Notes under the pieces: model-generated
Told to the model about the DNA's origin: nothing
Databases searched by the model: none
Seen by the model: only the letters and a program-made list of their open reading frames with translations
Assembly (NCBI RefSeq): GCF_000801105.2
Contig: NC_079514.1
Location: 15,106,293 to 15,170,292, forward strand
Length of the DNA: 64,000 nt
Direction of reading: 5' to 3'
Origin: Raphanus sativus
Taxonomy: Eukaryota; Streptophyta; Magnoliopsida; Brassicales; Brassicaceae
Position numbers and translations under genes: made by a program
Shown: one piece after another, positions 49,893 through 61,021 of the stretch
Layout of the letters: the number at the start of each line of letters is the position of its first letter
Numbering within the stretch: the first letter of the stretch is position 1

Positions 49893-49972
49893 TGCCACTA
49901 CTCGGACTCGGACTAAGATGCTCTAGCACTGCTTCCTAAAAGCAGCGTGTCTACCAATTTCACCATAGCGGC
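49893..49972 (-). pseudogene. trnL-UAG: Plastid trnL-UAG pseudogene
   Basis: 80 nt on the minus strand, from GCCGCTATGGTGAAATTGG to a 3' end TAGTGGCA. The anticodon loop has TAG (GCTGCTTTTAGGAAGCAG). The T-arm is damaged: the usual GGTTCGAGTCC is replaced by AGTCCGAGTCC. The acceptor stem has a mismatch (TAGTGGC versus GCCGCTA). It is not expected to be functional in the nucleus. Confidence 0.9.
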
Positions 49973-50401
49973 AATTTGTTCAAAATAATACTAACAAGTT
50001 TTTATTCAATCGTCGAGATTCAAATTTTAAATAAAGAAGCTAAATTAAAAGGAATTTACAATTGATTTTATTACTAAAAAATAAAAATTAAAACTTCTCA
50101 AAAATCCTTAGAAATTTTAACTAAAATTTGCCTAAGTTGCTCAAGAGAAATGAAAAACAATAATTGTCAAAATATCTATTTTCATGCATCTTTTTATATT
50201 GTACAAACATAATTTTTATCACTTAAAAAATATAATATATTATTATTTATTATTATCTAATATTCACTTATTGTGGATAAATGCTTTTATAATTTTGATT
50301 CCAAATAAAGAATATAAGAATTCAGCGAAATAAGAATTCCTAAAGGTATTAAGTGAATTTTTTTGACTTAAATTAATTTCAAGAATTTATTGATTTCACG
50401 T

Positions 50402-50444
50402 AAAGATCTTGTATTTCCTAGTTAAGAGGAAATACAAGATCTTT
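50402..50444 (-). terminator. Plastid stem-loop downstream of rpl32
   Basis: A perfect 18-bp inverted repeat (AAAGATCTTGTATTTCCT and its complement) around a 7-nt loop. It lies in the rpl32-trnL spacer, where plastid transcripts use such hairpins as 3' stabilising ends. It has stayed perfect although the neighbouring genes have mutated. Confidence 0.75.
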
Positions 50445-50623
50445 ATTTATTTATTGATCGGGAAAATAATAATCCCCCTTTTTTATTTACAAAATCAATA
50501 GGAATCTTTCTTATATATGTATTATATTTTTTTTTTCTTTTCGTTCCTATTGATTTCTTTATTTATATGTATTCTAAAAAAATTGTTTTTACGTTAGGCT
50601 AATTCTAATGATTCTAGTGTTTT

Positions 50624-50790
50624 TTATTTATTTTGCTGTACAAAAAAACTTTTTGAATTACTTGTAGAAAGCGATTTCCCTAAGGAAAATAGCTCAGTCC
50701 AATCAACGATGTCCAAAATCCCTTCCTTTTCCAAAATGTTTTACGAATACGCTTTTTCGAGATAGAAGTACGTTTTTTTGGAACTGCCAT
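50624..50790 (-). pseudogene. rpl32: Plastid rpl32 pseudogene
   Basis: Plastid ribosomal protein L32. The start is [17 protein letters not shown] and the end, in another frame, is [21 protein letters not shown] net insertion of about 8 bp near 50686-50704 shifts the frame and leads to a TAG. The inserted stretch is part of a 19-bp sequence that recurs at 50995-51013. Confidence 0.9.
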
Positions 50791-50994
50791 TCAAAAATGA
50801 AAAAGAAATTCAGTGGTATAATTGTATGTCAATATCGAGTAATTTATTTCTTTCAAAAAAAAATACAGATATTTGGACAAGAAACAATATGATTAAGAAA
50901 GTTGAGAAACATATATTTATGTTAGTAGTTCTTTTTATTTTATGTTGTGATGATTTTTCATGTAACCTTAATCATAGAAATGTAAATGTAGAGT

Positions 50995-52289
50995 AAAATA
51001 GCTCAGTCCAATCCAACCCATAAACAGTCCAGCCTAGTTCACATGCAACCTATAAAAATCCGAAAACATCAACGTTGGAATTAGACCTAGATAAAAACCA
51101 ATAAGATATGGGTCTGTCCATGGTACTCTCACTACCATTTTATTTATTTATTTTGTTACCAAATCACATTAAACCTCTTGAAATACATGGTTAAGAAACT
51201 TAAGATTTCATGACAAAAAAAAAGAAATTTAAGGTTTACCAGACACCCAAACATATGACCGGTTTAAAATAAAAATTTACAGATCTAAGGTCATACATGT
51301 TAGGCATTCAACATATTCAGGCTACATGGCACTCATCTAGGCTTTGTGCAAGACACGACTCATCTCATCGCTGATGCAGATGAAATCCTCCGGCAGAGCT
51401 TTTTCTGTTCAACCATCATAAGCTCAAAACGCTTAATCGTGTACTTCCTTGAGATGATTTCCACCTTAGCTGTGACTCTTTGATAAGAGAACCAATGTTT
51501 CATCAGAAATTATAGCAGATATAACATAAATCAGGATGAAGAGAGATCTTTTTCGGATCGTCTAAGACGCCAAATCTTCTGAACCTATTCTTATAGCAAC
51601 TTAACAAAAACTTTCAAATCTACCTTTCTCAATCGGATATGCTTCACCGGAAAATTCATAGACGTCTAATAGAAAGTGAAGTCTAATTCTCCTACAAAAA
51701 TGGTTAAGATGATCAATGAAACAAGAAATTCTTTCAAATATTCATAGATGTTTATTTACTCAAACAAAAATCGCTGAAGTAAAACATGAAAATCAGAATA
51801 GATTTTGGTTTGGGAAACACAACAAAAAGGTAGTCAAAACGAAGAGAAATCCGCTATTTAGAATAAGTCGGTTTTGCCAAACAAAAAGCTCTGATCAGTC
51901 AGAAGAACAAAAAAACAAGACTGTTAATCTCTTCTCATTTCTCTTTGTAAGAGATTGTAGTGAGAGAATACAGAGACAGAGAGATTCTCTTATTATTTTG
52001 TACCATTTAATTTTTTCTAAAGACATGTGTAGAAAATTAATATCTTTTTATGCATAATTAAACTATACATTTATATACCATTAAAAGATAATTTCAATAT
52101 CTATGCATAAACTTTAAAACAATTTTTTAAAAAATGCTTGTAACAGAACATTTATTGTGATATATCAAAATGTAAAGAACATGATACTAAAATGAAAAAG
52201 GATACTAAAATTAAATTATTAATGTGGCAAATCACTAAAGTGACAAAGTGAAAATAGCTTGGTTTATCCAAACTTTACGGTAATCATTC
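50995..52289. other. Unassigned DNA between the NUPT and the PAP7-like 3' flank
   Basis: About 1.3 kb of sequence with no recognised gene. A minus-strand stretch near 51400-51490 is open (RVTAKVEIISRKYTIKRFEL) and richer in GC, possibly a gene fragment. A plus-strand 113-codon frame at 51716-52057 has no recognised motif. Confidence 0.4.
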
Positions 52290-52410
52290 TAAAGGATGTG
52301 TGATTATGATCCAGCTAAGAAAGGGCAATATACTCGTAGGCCAAAGGCATATGTCTAGTCCTTTAATTTGTTTTTTTTTTGTGTTTACTTAAATACATAG
52401 ATACGCTACT
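52290..52410 (+). pseudogene. Candidate displaced 3' flank of the PAP7-like gene
   Basis: It shows ordered similarity to the DNA 100-230 bp after the PAP7 stop codon: ATCCAGCTAA, AAAGGG-AA-TTACTCGTAGGCCAAAG, GTCTAG, CCTTTAATTTG and AGATACGC. Together with 48861-48916 it suggests that one PAP7-like 3' end was split by about 3.4 kb of inserted DNA. The match is imperfect and judged by eye. Confidence 0.45.
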
Positions 52411-52530
52411 GCGGAGGCAGTATGTGAAGGGGGAATCATGTGGCCAGGGACGTGCTTAGCTTTCATGGGTGTAAGGAATTAGCAAACGTATCTTAATATC
52501 TTCTGTAAAAATATTATTTTATGTAAAAAA

Positions 52531-52654
52531 TATTATAATAGATCAAAAATAAAATAATTAGATCAAGTTGTATTGACCTAGTAATAAATAAATATTATAA
52601 TAGATCAAAAATAAAATAATTAGATCAAGTTGTATTGACCTAGTAATAAATGGC
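52531..52654. repeat. 62-bp tandem duplication
   Basis: Two copies of a unit containing TATTATAATAGATCAAAAAT and TTGTATTGACCTAGTAATAA, at 52531 and 52593, essentially identical. Confidence 0.9.
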
Positions 52655-52874
52655 TCATTGACCTAATAATAAATGGTTCATAGCTGTAATTACCGTATTG
52701 AGTTCGAGTTTCCTTCTTCATCCGGATTATCTTAAATGTCAAGAATACGCAGAATACCGTGATATTCGTAAGATTAGTCTTTGGATCTAAAAAACGTTTG
52801 AAATACCCACGGTTATCAAAAAATAAATTTCACATAATAATGTTAAAAATATCATACCAAATGACCACATATAA

Positions 52875-54240
52875 CATTATGTGAAAATGGCATTTTAAAC
52901 CATAGAAGTATTAAAAATAGTGTTTTAAACTTTGATACTCAAAAACTCACAATTCAAACTACCAAACTAATTATAAGACATTAAATATGGAAGCTAACTT
53001 ACTTCTTTTCCAAATAAAAATGTGAACAGTGCTGTTTATCCGTGTGAAAAAATTATGACGTGTCAATTTTTTTATTTTTCTAAAAATTAATAAATATAAA
53101 AAACGGTTAAAATAATAATAGAAATCAAAATTAATTTAAATCGCCAGACATAAATGAATAAACTTTTTATAAGAACTCAAAAAAACTTCAAAAATAAATT
53201 AATAAATTTTAAATTTATTAAACATAATAAGTTGTTTCATAAAATTCAAAAATTAAATAAATTTTTTTAAAAAAATTAAAACAAAATTTCAAAATAAGTG
53301 AATAAATTCAATGCCAATGGAAGATGACATATCTATCATAGGTGACAGTTTTTCGATATATCAACGATAACAATTTCCAAAACTTATTATCGATGTTAAT
53401 AGCTTCTACACATATCTTTTGTTAATAGCTACACATGTCGATAGTTGAGAAACTTCTACACATATCGTTCATATTTTAATATTGTTAATGTTTATGGTTG
53501 AGAAACTATTGATATCTGAAAAATGTTACCGTTGATATGTCGGAAATTGTCACAAACGATATGTGTAGAAGCTATCAACATCAATAATAATGTCTGGAAA
53601 TTGTTACTACTAATATATCGAGAAACTGTCACGTATGACAAATATGTTAGAAACTTCCATTGGCAATGATTTCATTCACTTATTTTGAATTTTAAAAATA
53701 AATTTAAAACTTTATTTATTTTTGATTTTTGAATTTTATGAAAAATATTATTTTTGATAAAATTAAGATTTATTCATATATTTTAGATTTTTTGAGTATT
53801 TATTAAATTCTATTCTTTTATTTCTGAGTTCTTAAATCAATTTTATTTTATTAGTACTTTAACTGTTTTATGTTTATTAATTTTTGGAAAAAAGATAACT
53901 GACACGTGATACTTTTTTTTTCTGACGTACGGCTATTCTATTACTCAAACTTGAGGTGACCTGGATAATCACACCGGAATAGAACAACCAACAAAATGTA
54001 ACTCCTATTGTCGTACCTTTTTTACCTGGATGAACAGTACCAGTCACGTTTTTGTTTGGCAAAGTAAGTTAGTTTATGGTTTAATGTGTTTATTTAATTA
54101 TTTTGAAGGTATGAAGTGTGAGTTTTTGAGCATTGAAGTTTGAATTGCTACTTTTTACCTTTTTATGGTTGTTTTTTTTTGAACGGCTCCTTTTTATGGT
54201 TTAAAATGTGTTTTTTTAAAGAAAATGGACATTATGTAAT
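52875..54240. mobile_element. Foldback element with long inverted repeats
   Basis: The left arm and the reverse complement of the right arm share long ordered blocks. These include CATTTTAAACCATA, CTCAAAAACTCACA, CTAACTTACTT...CCAAA-AAAAA-GTGA...CTGTT-ATCC, GACGTGTCA, and near the centre TTCTACACATATCG with GATGTTAATAGCTTCTACAC. The whole is an imperfect palindrome of about 1.3 kb with an extra insert in the right arm (about 53905-54030). The structure fits a MULE-type or foldback transposon. The exact ends and target duplication are unresolved, and no transposase is present. Confidence 0.75.
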
Positions 54241-55730
54241 AGTGAACTTTTTTTTAAGAAAATGGACAGGATACGTTTCAAATAAACAGCATATAAATGC
54301 AAGAAAAAAAAACTTTTTTGGTAAAAGTACTCAAATAATCTTGATAAATAAAATGTATGAAAAAGGATGCCTCGAAATAAAAATTGATGAAGTGTGCCCT
54401 CACGTTTTTGCGGTTTTTTCTTACACTGTAAGCACCACTTTGCATGTGACTCAATATTACTGACCTTGCCAAACTTAATCCAACAAAAAACGTTGTTCAA
54501 AAAAAAAGTCAAACTTAATCCAACTCTAAATCCATAAAATAAAACTATAATATTTTGTGCAATATTTTTTTATAAGAAACTAAAAATAATAACCTTAAAA
54601 TGAAACATATTCATTTTATAAATTTTGTTAACCTTAGTGTTCATTAAATATGCCCAATGGTATGTCAACCTTAGTTTTCATTAGATATGCCCAATAGACA
54701 TTGTTTACAAGATGACATCAGGTTTAACAAATAAATGCCCAAGCAGAAAATTAAAATTATAACCTATAAGATTAAAAAAATTCAAAAAACTTCATAACCA
54801 CGTGTATGTTTCCATTACGTCTTGAAAGACCGTTTTGACACGCGTCATACATGCAGCTAGTAGTTGGTACGGACACCGCTACAGAGCTCACCGCCGTTTG
54901 AATTCTTTTCCCCGCCATATCAACCTTCAAAATTAGAGCAAAGCATGTATAGTAATCTCAGACTTTACTCTACTCAAACACCAATAAATTCCTATAGATT
55001 TTGCTGGGATGATTTTTCTCTGCCAAATAGCTTGATTAAAAACACTGATGCCATAAGACCTTCCGCTCAAACCTCAATTAGATGATCAAAACTTCTTGTT
55101 CGTCGTTGATTTAACCAGGGGAAACCTTAGTCGATTGAAGACGAATCTTTTGTTGGACTGTAATGAAAACGCCAACTCTTCTAAATCTTCCTCAGAAAGA
55201 CCTAAGAACCCAATAGAACTCAATCATCCTTCGTCAAAGAAGCTTTACCATCGCCAATTAATGGCTAGGTTTATAGGGTAAAGACTGACTTTCTTAGAAG
55301 GATGTTCAGTTGAAACGATGAACAAAACCTCTAATCAAATAATTGATGGAGTTAAACGTGAAGAACAGCGAAAGGATAAAAACTTTTAAAGACTTTATTT
55401 AGGTTCAACCTAATTAGAAAATGATGAAAATGATAACTAGTCTGAAATTGGTTGAACATATCACTCCAAAATCCTCAAAAGGAAAGAGAAATCGCCATAG
55501 CGAAAAGGAACTCGATCATAGATCGAATTATTCACATCCAAAAGACAAAAGAAAAAGATGGTAACCGACGGCAAGAGCCGCCGGCCACCCCTATTCAATG
55601 GTGATTAAAAGAGCTGTTGTTAGAGAGAGGTTAGAGAAAATTAAAAAGTTTTTTTTGTGTCTTTTCGTCGACAGGTAACTTAACTACCTTTTTTCATATT
55701 CATTTTATATTAATTAGTTTAACGCCATGT
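54241..55730. other. Unassigned region upstream of SINE 2
   Basis: AT-rich to about 54800, then more balanced composition with short plus-strand open frames (54864-55085, 55096-55281) lacking known motifs. It may be a degraded gene fragment, but nothing supports a specific call. Confidence 0.4.
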
Positions 55731-56060
55731 GTGGAAGCACCGTGGCCTAGTGGTCAATGTTTAAAGGCTTCTACATCCAAGTTTGGGGTTCGAATCTCAG
55801 GCGACGCAATTTCTACACCAGAAGGTCTGGGTTTCAATTTCCAGAGAAGGTGAATTGTGCAGAATATTAGAGACAAGTCTTACAAAGGATCTTCAGCATG
55901 GCACAAGGAATACTGTCAGGATTGGATCTCATAGGACGGCTCAGGGTAATGCAGTCAGACATGAATTCTCATAAGGCAGGTAGAATGTTCAGCTGTAATA
56001 TCGTCTATGTAATGTTTCTCGTTGTTTCTAACAGCATAATAAACCCGACAAAAAAAAAGC
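55731..56060 (+). mobile_element. tRNA-derived SINE 2
   Basis: 330 bp with A box (TGGCCTAGTGG, 55743-55753) and B box (GGTTCGAATCT, 55787-55797) and an A-rich 3' end. It is flanked by the 12-bp target duplication TTAACGCCATGT (55719-55730 and 56061-56072). The body is unlike SINE 1, so it belongs to another family. Confidence 0.92.
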
Positions 56061-56249
56061 TTAACGCCATGTTTTGTTTTATTTTCCATATATTTTAAAA
56101 ATATTTTTTTATCCATTGGAAAAAAATTGATTCAATACTTTAGGCACTTATATTTTGGTTTTCTTTTTATGTTAGAACTTTGGAATATATTTACAACCAA
56201 AATAAGCAATTTCTTATTTTAAATAAGTAACTAACAGAAAAGTTATTAC

Positions 56250-57916
56250 TGATATCTCATGTTTTTATAGGTTTTTAGATTCATATTTTAGGTTATTATG
56301 ATCATTTTATGTTGCATTTAGATGTATATATTGCATTTGCATACACATTTGCATATCACAGGGTCTAAAGTGCACAATTGGAAGTTCTGGGTCAATTCGC
56401 AAGGTCATTTCTGCAATTTACAAAGTATGAGGTCAGAAACGAAGTTATCAAAAGGCCAGGGACTGGTTTTGAAAATATGAAGAAACCCACCATTGGAGAG
56501 GTCGATTGTTCTTCTCGCCGCGTCTTGATTCCGACGGTTCCGGTGGCCACCACGACGGGAGAGATGATCACAGTTAAGACAGAGCACGGCAATGGTGGAG
56601 TTGTGGTTCAACGGAGGCGCCACGATTCGACGATTGGAGCTGCGGCGGATGAACGGAACTAGATCTTCTTCACGGAGGAGACTTGGGCTCGAGTTCGATT
56701 CGGCGCGGAACAAGCAGAGGACAAGGTGGTGTCGAGGCTAAAGCAGTGGCAGTTCAGATTGATGACGCGGTGGTTCTGTTGCAGCTATTGAGAAGGGTGA
56801 GACGAAGAAGACGAAGTCCGAGCTTGACGTAGCGTGTTGCTTAGCCACGAGTTCCATTTCCAAGTCCCTGTTTAAAAACGACATGATGCAGCGGTCCAAT
56901 GTCACGCTGGGAATCGAACGGAACATACAGCGGCTTGGTGGAGCGGGAAGAAGAAATCGCTGGGAGAATACACGAAACCAATTGGTTGACCGGTTTAGTC
57001 CGGTTTGACCCGGTTTACTTCAATTAAACCAGCTCGATTTGTACACCTCTATAAATAGATTTAGACCCAAAAACCCTAATGTATCTCATTTTCTCTCTAG
57101 ACTTTGCCTCACTTTGTAAAAGCTTGAATCTTTTTATCATTCTAAGGAATTTCTTCATCTTATATCTTGTTTCTCTTAATCATTAACATGATTAGCCTTG
57201 AATCTCATATGGATTTGAGGTTTATCATGGAGATTAGGGAGTAGACACATTTTGGATTCATGGGTTAGGGTGATTAAGGGTGATTAGTGAAGATCTAGGG
57301 TGTTTAGTGTTAGATCTATTTCTTTCTTTGCTTGTTGAGGGTTCTTAATGCTATTTTAGTCTTGATCATACTAAAATAGATCTCTAGACATTTCCTGCCC
57401 GAAAGGTGTATGATGAAATGTCTGAACCAACTCTTCAATGCTTTTAGTCTACTTTACCAAAGAGATTTGTTGTTAAAGAGGCTAAGATTGCTATTAGACT
57501 TGTTCTCCATGTTTGCTTTAGTAATATTCAACCTAAGAGATTAGATGCTTGAGTTGCTTTAGCAAAAGAACATTCATCTAGAGATAGAGCTTGTTTAGTG
57601 TTGTGTCTAGGCATAAGGAAAGTGTTTGATTGATAGCTTGCCACTCTAGTTTGGATCTTAGTCACCCAAAATCAAGTCCCTTGTCCCATGGGTCCACCTT
57701 AGCATTTGATTGAGTTCTTGCATTTGTTTCTAGTTTGGATTTGAGATCACCTTATTTATATTTCTAGGACCGTAGTTTGTTACCATCATCATCTTCTCGT
57801 TTGCTTAGATTAGGAGAGTTTGTGTATTCTTAGTGCTATAGATCTCTAGTTCTCTGTGGTTCGACAATCTTTTATACTATCATTTGACTTGGGAGCCTTG
57901 AAAACTTCCAATACCA
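56250..57916 (+). repeat. 5' LTR
   Basis: It begins TGATATCTCATG and ends TTCCAATACCA. U3 contains a GC-rich block (about 56378-56990) with open frames on both strands that is duplicated unchanged in the 3' LTR. The probable promoter TATA is at CTCTATAAATAG (57048-57059). Confidence 0.95.
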
Positions 57917-57937
57917 AATTGGCGCCGTTGCCGGGGA
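57917..57937 (+). other. Primer binding site
   Basis: TGGCGCCGTTGCCGGGGA directly follows the 5' LTR, with a 3-nt spacer. This sequence is characteristic of Athila/Tat-lineage plant Gypsy elements. Confidence 0.85.
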
Positions 57938-58050
57938 ACTAGTAGATTTATCATTAGGATTTCAATCTTTCTTGAGACTAAGCTTTATTTTCTTGCTTTG
58001 TTTTGCTTTTGTATAGTTACTAACCTTTTCTTCTAGCTTTTGTTCTTGCA

Positions 58051-58981
58051 GTGATGGCTTCAAGCTACCATGAGAAGCCACAAGAAGAGGAAGACACATT
58101 TGAATATCACATTCAAGATGACTTTGATGCAAGTATACTCACACCAGCACAACTTGTGATGTTATATGAGCTTCAGAAGGAGTACCCGGGGTCGGCAAAG
58201 ACATCTCTAGCACGAAGGATCCGGTTGGAGCTTATTAAGGATCGAGCAGAGCTTGAAGGAAGGGAGGTTACAAAGTATGAGTTTAATGTTGCCTATGACC
58301 TTAAAGAGGTAATGGATTGGGCTCCACCACTCCAGCTGGAAGGTATAGAAATTTCCATTTTAGAACTTCAATTTGAGAAAAATATGCTTGCCTTGTGGTG
58401 AAAACATTGCCTATGATCATGATTCTCTTGTGCTCATCAATGAATATCTTGATATGATATGTGAAACTAGGAAGCTAGATGAGTTGAGAATAGAAAAGCT
58501 TGCTAGAGATCATATTGAAGTTTGTTTTGACAAGAGCTATCTATGTGCCTCATTTGATCTCGAATCTGAGTTTTTGATTCTTAATGAACCTAGACCTCTT
58601 CTTTCTCTTGCTGATATAGGGGATGAACTTGATGTGGATAAGCTCTTGCTTGAGATAGAAAACCCCCTTGTCAAAAATAATCATGAGAATGTGAACATTG
58701 TGTTTTATTCAGTTGATGGAGATAGAGTTGACTACTTTGTTAAAACCTCGTTTGAACCAGTAGTTGACTTTATCTTTCCACCAAATGCATTTGATTCTCA
58801 TGACTATTTAAACATCAAAGAGCATCTCATATTTCATGATTCATCTATAGTGAAGCTCTTTGATGAAAAATCTGTCTATTTTCTATGGACAGTAGTGTGC
58901 TCCTTTGCGCACTTGGTTTCCTGTTCTTGTAGGAGAAGGACCAAAGGTGCATTGGCTCAGCCTTTTGATACTTATGATTAG
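58051..58981 (+). CDS. Unknown ORF of the non-autonomous LTR element, frameshifted
   Basis: It encodes about 310 residues in two overlapping frames. The first, 58051-58401, starts MMASSYHEKPQEEEDTFEYH and is acidic with a helical, charged middle. The second, entered near 58373, runs PCGENIAYDHDSLVLINEYL to AQPFDTYD and stops at 58981. The sequence stays protein-like across the switch, so a single 1-nt shift near 58370-58400 probably broke one gene. No zinc knuckle, DTG/DSG, YxDD or integrase motif is seen. I do not recognise the protein. It could be the element's own ORF1/gag-like gene, or a remnant of the env-side region. The AAGTCAAGCTAGAGACTTAA stretch just after it resembles sequence that follows pol in Athila/Tat elements. 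Confidence 0.5.
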
Positions 58982-59099
58982 CATGCACACAAAGTCAAGC
59001 TAGAGACTTAAAACAAGCTCACTTGGGAGGAAGTCCCATGTTTATCCATTGTATATATTTCTTTATCTTTCTTTCTTTTAAGTTGTTTAATAAGTATGG

Positions 59100-60760
59100 T
59101 TGAGATTTTCAGGTTGGGTCTATCTCTAGATAAGAGAAGTCTTCATTTACACTTCAGCCTATGTTTACCGGTGCAACAAACAAGAGGCCAAGGGTCCTCT
59201 ACCACCCAATTCAGCCAATAAACTCCAAGTATGTGCCACTCCAACCCTGTACATATTTAATTCTCATGTTTCTTTATTTCCCTTAGATCTCTTCTTTGAG
59301 CTTACTCTCACACAAGGGACTGTGTGAAGTAAGTTTGGGGGAGAGTCAACTATCTCACATTGTTTTCTGTTTTGTCTACTTGTCATGAGTCTCATGCATT
59401 GCATTGCATATTTATTTGCATAAAAAATTTTGAAAAAAAAAAAAAAAAGTCATTTAGTTGCATCATTTGCATCTTTAGGATTTGAGTATAGAAGCATTTA
59501 GATTGCATTCATGCATTGGGAGCAAACCTTGTAAAGGACACATGTCTAGAACTCAATTTGACACCCTAGTTAAACATATCAAATAGCTTGAGCATCTCTT
59601 AAAAAAGCTTGTAAGTTTCGAGCCTTGAAAACTCTTCTTGAAACATGTTGCTTGCTTGATATTGACATTGCTCTTGAAAGCCAACTCCAATTTGAACTTG
59701 AACTTAATGAACTTAATCTCTCTTGCATATGGGCACTTGCATACTTGATCATGGATCTCATACACATTTGGGTTATTTTTTTCCGTTCATTATCCTTTGT
59801 TAACCCAAATGGAACTCTCCTACTCCTAAACCCTTAGCCATTCTTTGAGACCAACATTGATTTGCTTGAGTGAGGCCTTCTTTTTGATAGCTTGTCATGT
59901 GCAAAATCTTGAGAGTATTGGGAGCCTTGAAAACTTCCAATACCAAATTCTTCCTCTCTCCACTTCAGCCTCTCTCCCTCTCTCCTGGTGAAACAAACAT
60001 GAGGCCAAGGGTCCTCTACCACCCAATTCAGCCTATAACTCCAAGTAAGTGTCACTCTACCCTTGTAAATAATTAGTTATCATGTTTATTTCTTTCTCTT
60101 AGATCTCTTCTTTGAGCTTACTCTCACACAAGGGACTGTGTGAAGTAAGTTTGGGGGAGAGTCTACTATCTCACATTGTTTTCTGTTTTGTTTACTTGTC
60201 ATGAGTCTCATGCATTGCATTGTACATACTTATTTGCATTGAAAAAAAAAAAAAATTGAAAAATTACAAGCATTAGATTCAAATCATGTTTCATTTGCAT
60301 CTTTAGAATTGAGTCTTGAAGCATATAGGTTGCATTCATGCATTGGGAGCTAGCCTTGTAAAGAGCTCATGCTAAGTACTCAATTTGATACCCTTTGTAA
60401 TCATGACAAGTAGCTTGAACACTCTTTTGAAAACTTGTAGACTTCGAGCCTTGAAACTCCTCTTGAAACTCATTGATTGTTGAAACTTCTCATCATTGAA
60501 GCCAACTCCAAGCTTACTTGAACTGAATGAACTTAATGCTTCTTGCTTATGGTCTTTTGTGTACTAAGTCATGGCTATACACACTTGAGTTGTCTCACCT
60601 ATTTTGCCAATCTTTTTGACAAACTCAAGTGGTAGTCCATTCCCTAAAACCCTTCCCTCCTTTCAAGCCATCATTGATTGTTGAGTGAGGTCTTTTTGGA
60701 AAGCTTTACATGTGCATAATGTTGAGAGTATTGGGATCGACAATGCTTGGTCTCTATTAT
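59100..60760 (+). repeat. 817-bp tandem duplication in the element interior
   Basis: Two diverged copies (about 59100-59917 and 59950-60740) share long blocks: GAGGCCAAGGGTCCTCTACC (59184, 60001), ACACAAGGGACTGTGTGAAG, TTTGGGGGAGAGTC, TCATGAGTCTCATGCATTGC and GCATTCATGCATTGGGAGC. Each copy carries a polypurine-tract-like GTTTGGGGGAGAG. Both are non-coding. The junction (59918-59949) repeats the LTR 3' end plus the first bases of the primer site region. Confidence 0.85.
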
Positions 60761-60944
60761 TTGCTAGCTTTAAGACTCATGTTGTCTAGCTTCTAGGATG
60801 GGATGAGAGTGTTGTAAAGTTTGATCTTGGGAGTGTGAAAAGTGGTGAAAGAAAGGGTAGACTCTAAGAACTCAAAAGAGATTAAGGCACTAGGGATAAG
60901 TAAAAGAAAGTTCTAGCTCAAGTTTGTAAAGAAAGTCTTGGCCC

Positions 60945-61021
60945 CCAAATTAAAAAAAAAAAGAAAAGAAAAAAAAATGAGAAAAGAAAAGAAAAAAAAA
61001 ATAAAAAAAAAATAAAGAAAG
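60945..61021 (+). repeat. A-rich tract in the element interior
   Basis: About 75 bp of A runs with scattered G, bounded by CCCCC on the left and GGGGGC on the right. The boundary bases are complementary. Confidence 0.85.

Larger units (their letters stand above)
48917..50994 (-). other. Nuclear insertion of plastid DNA (NUPT): ccsA - trnL-UAG - rpl32
   Basis: About 2.1 kb of plastid small-single-copy DNA. Read on the minus strand it has the normal plastid order rpl32, trnL(UAG), ccsA, including spacers and an intact inverted repeat. All three genes are mutated, so this is an aged nuclear copy and not an assembly of plastid reads. The left edge cuts ccsA near its C terminus. The right edge is placed at about 50994 because plastid-like rpl32 upstream sequence gives way to nuclear-looking DNA; that edge is less certain. 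Confidence 0.92.

Noticed and set aside
56378..56926. 94-, 102- and 62-codon frames in the 5' LTR, repeated at 61814-62362
   Set aside because: They overlap on both strands within U3 and are duplicated only because the LTR is duplicated; no protein family is recognised.
57848..57860. GGTTCGACAATC in the LTR as a tRNA B box
   Set aside because: No A box at the proper distance and no tRNA-like fold; part of the LTR U5 region.
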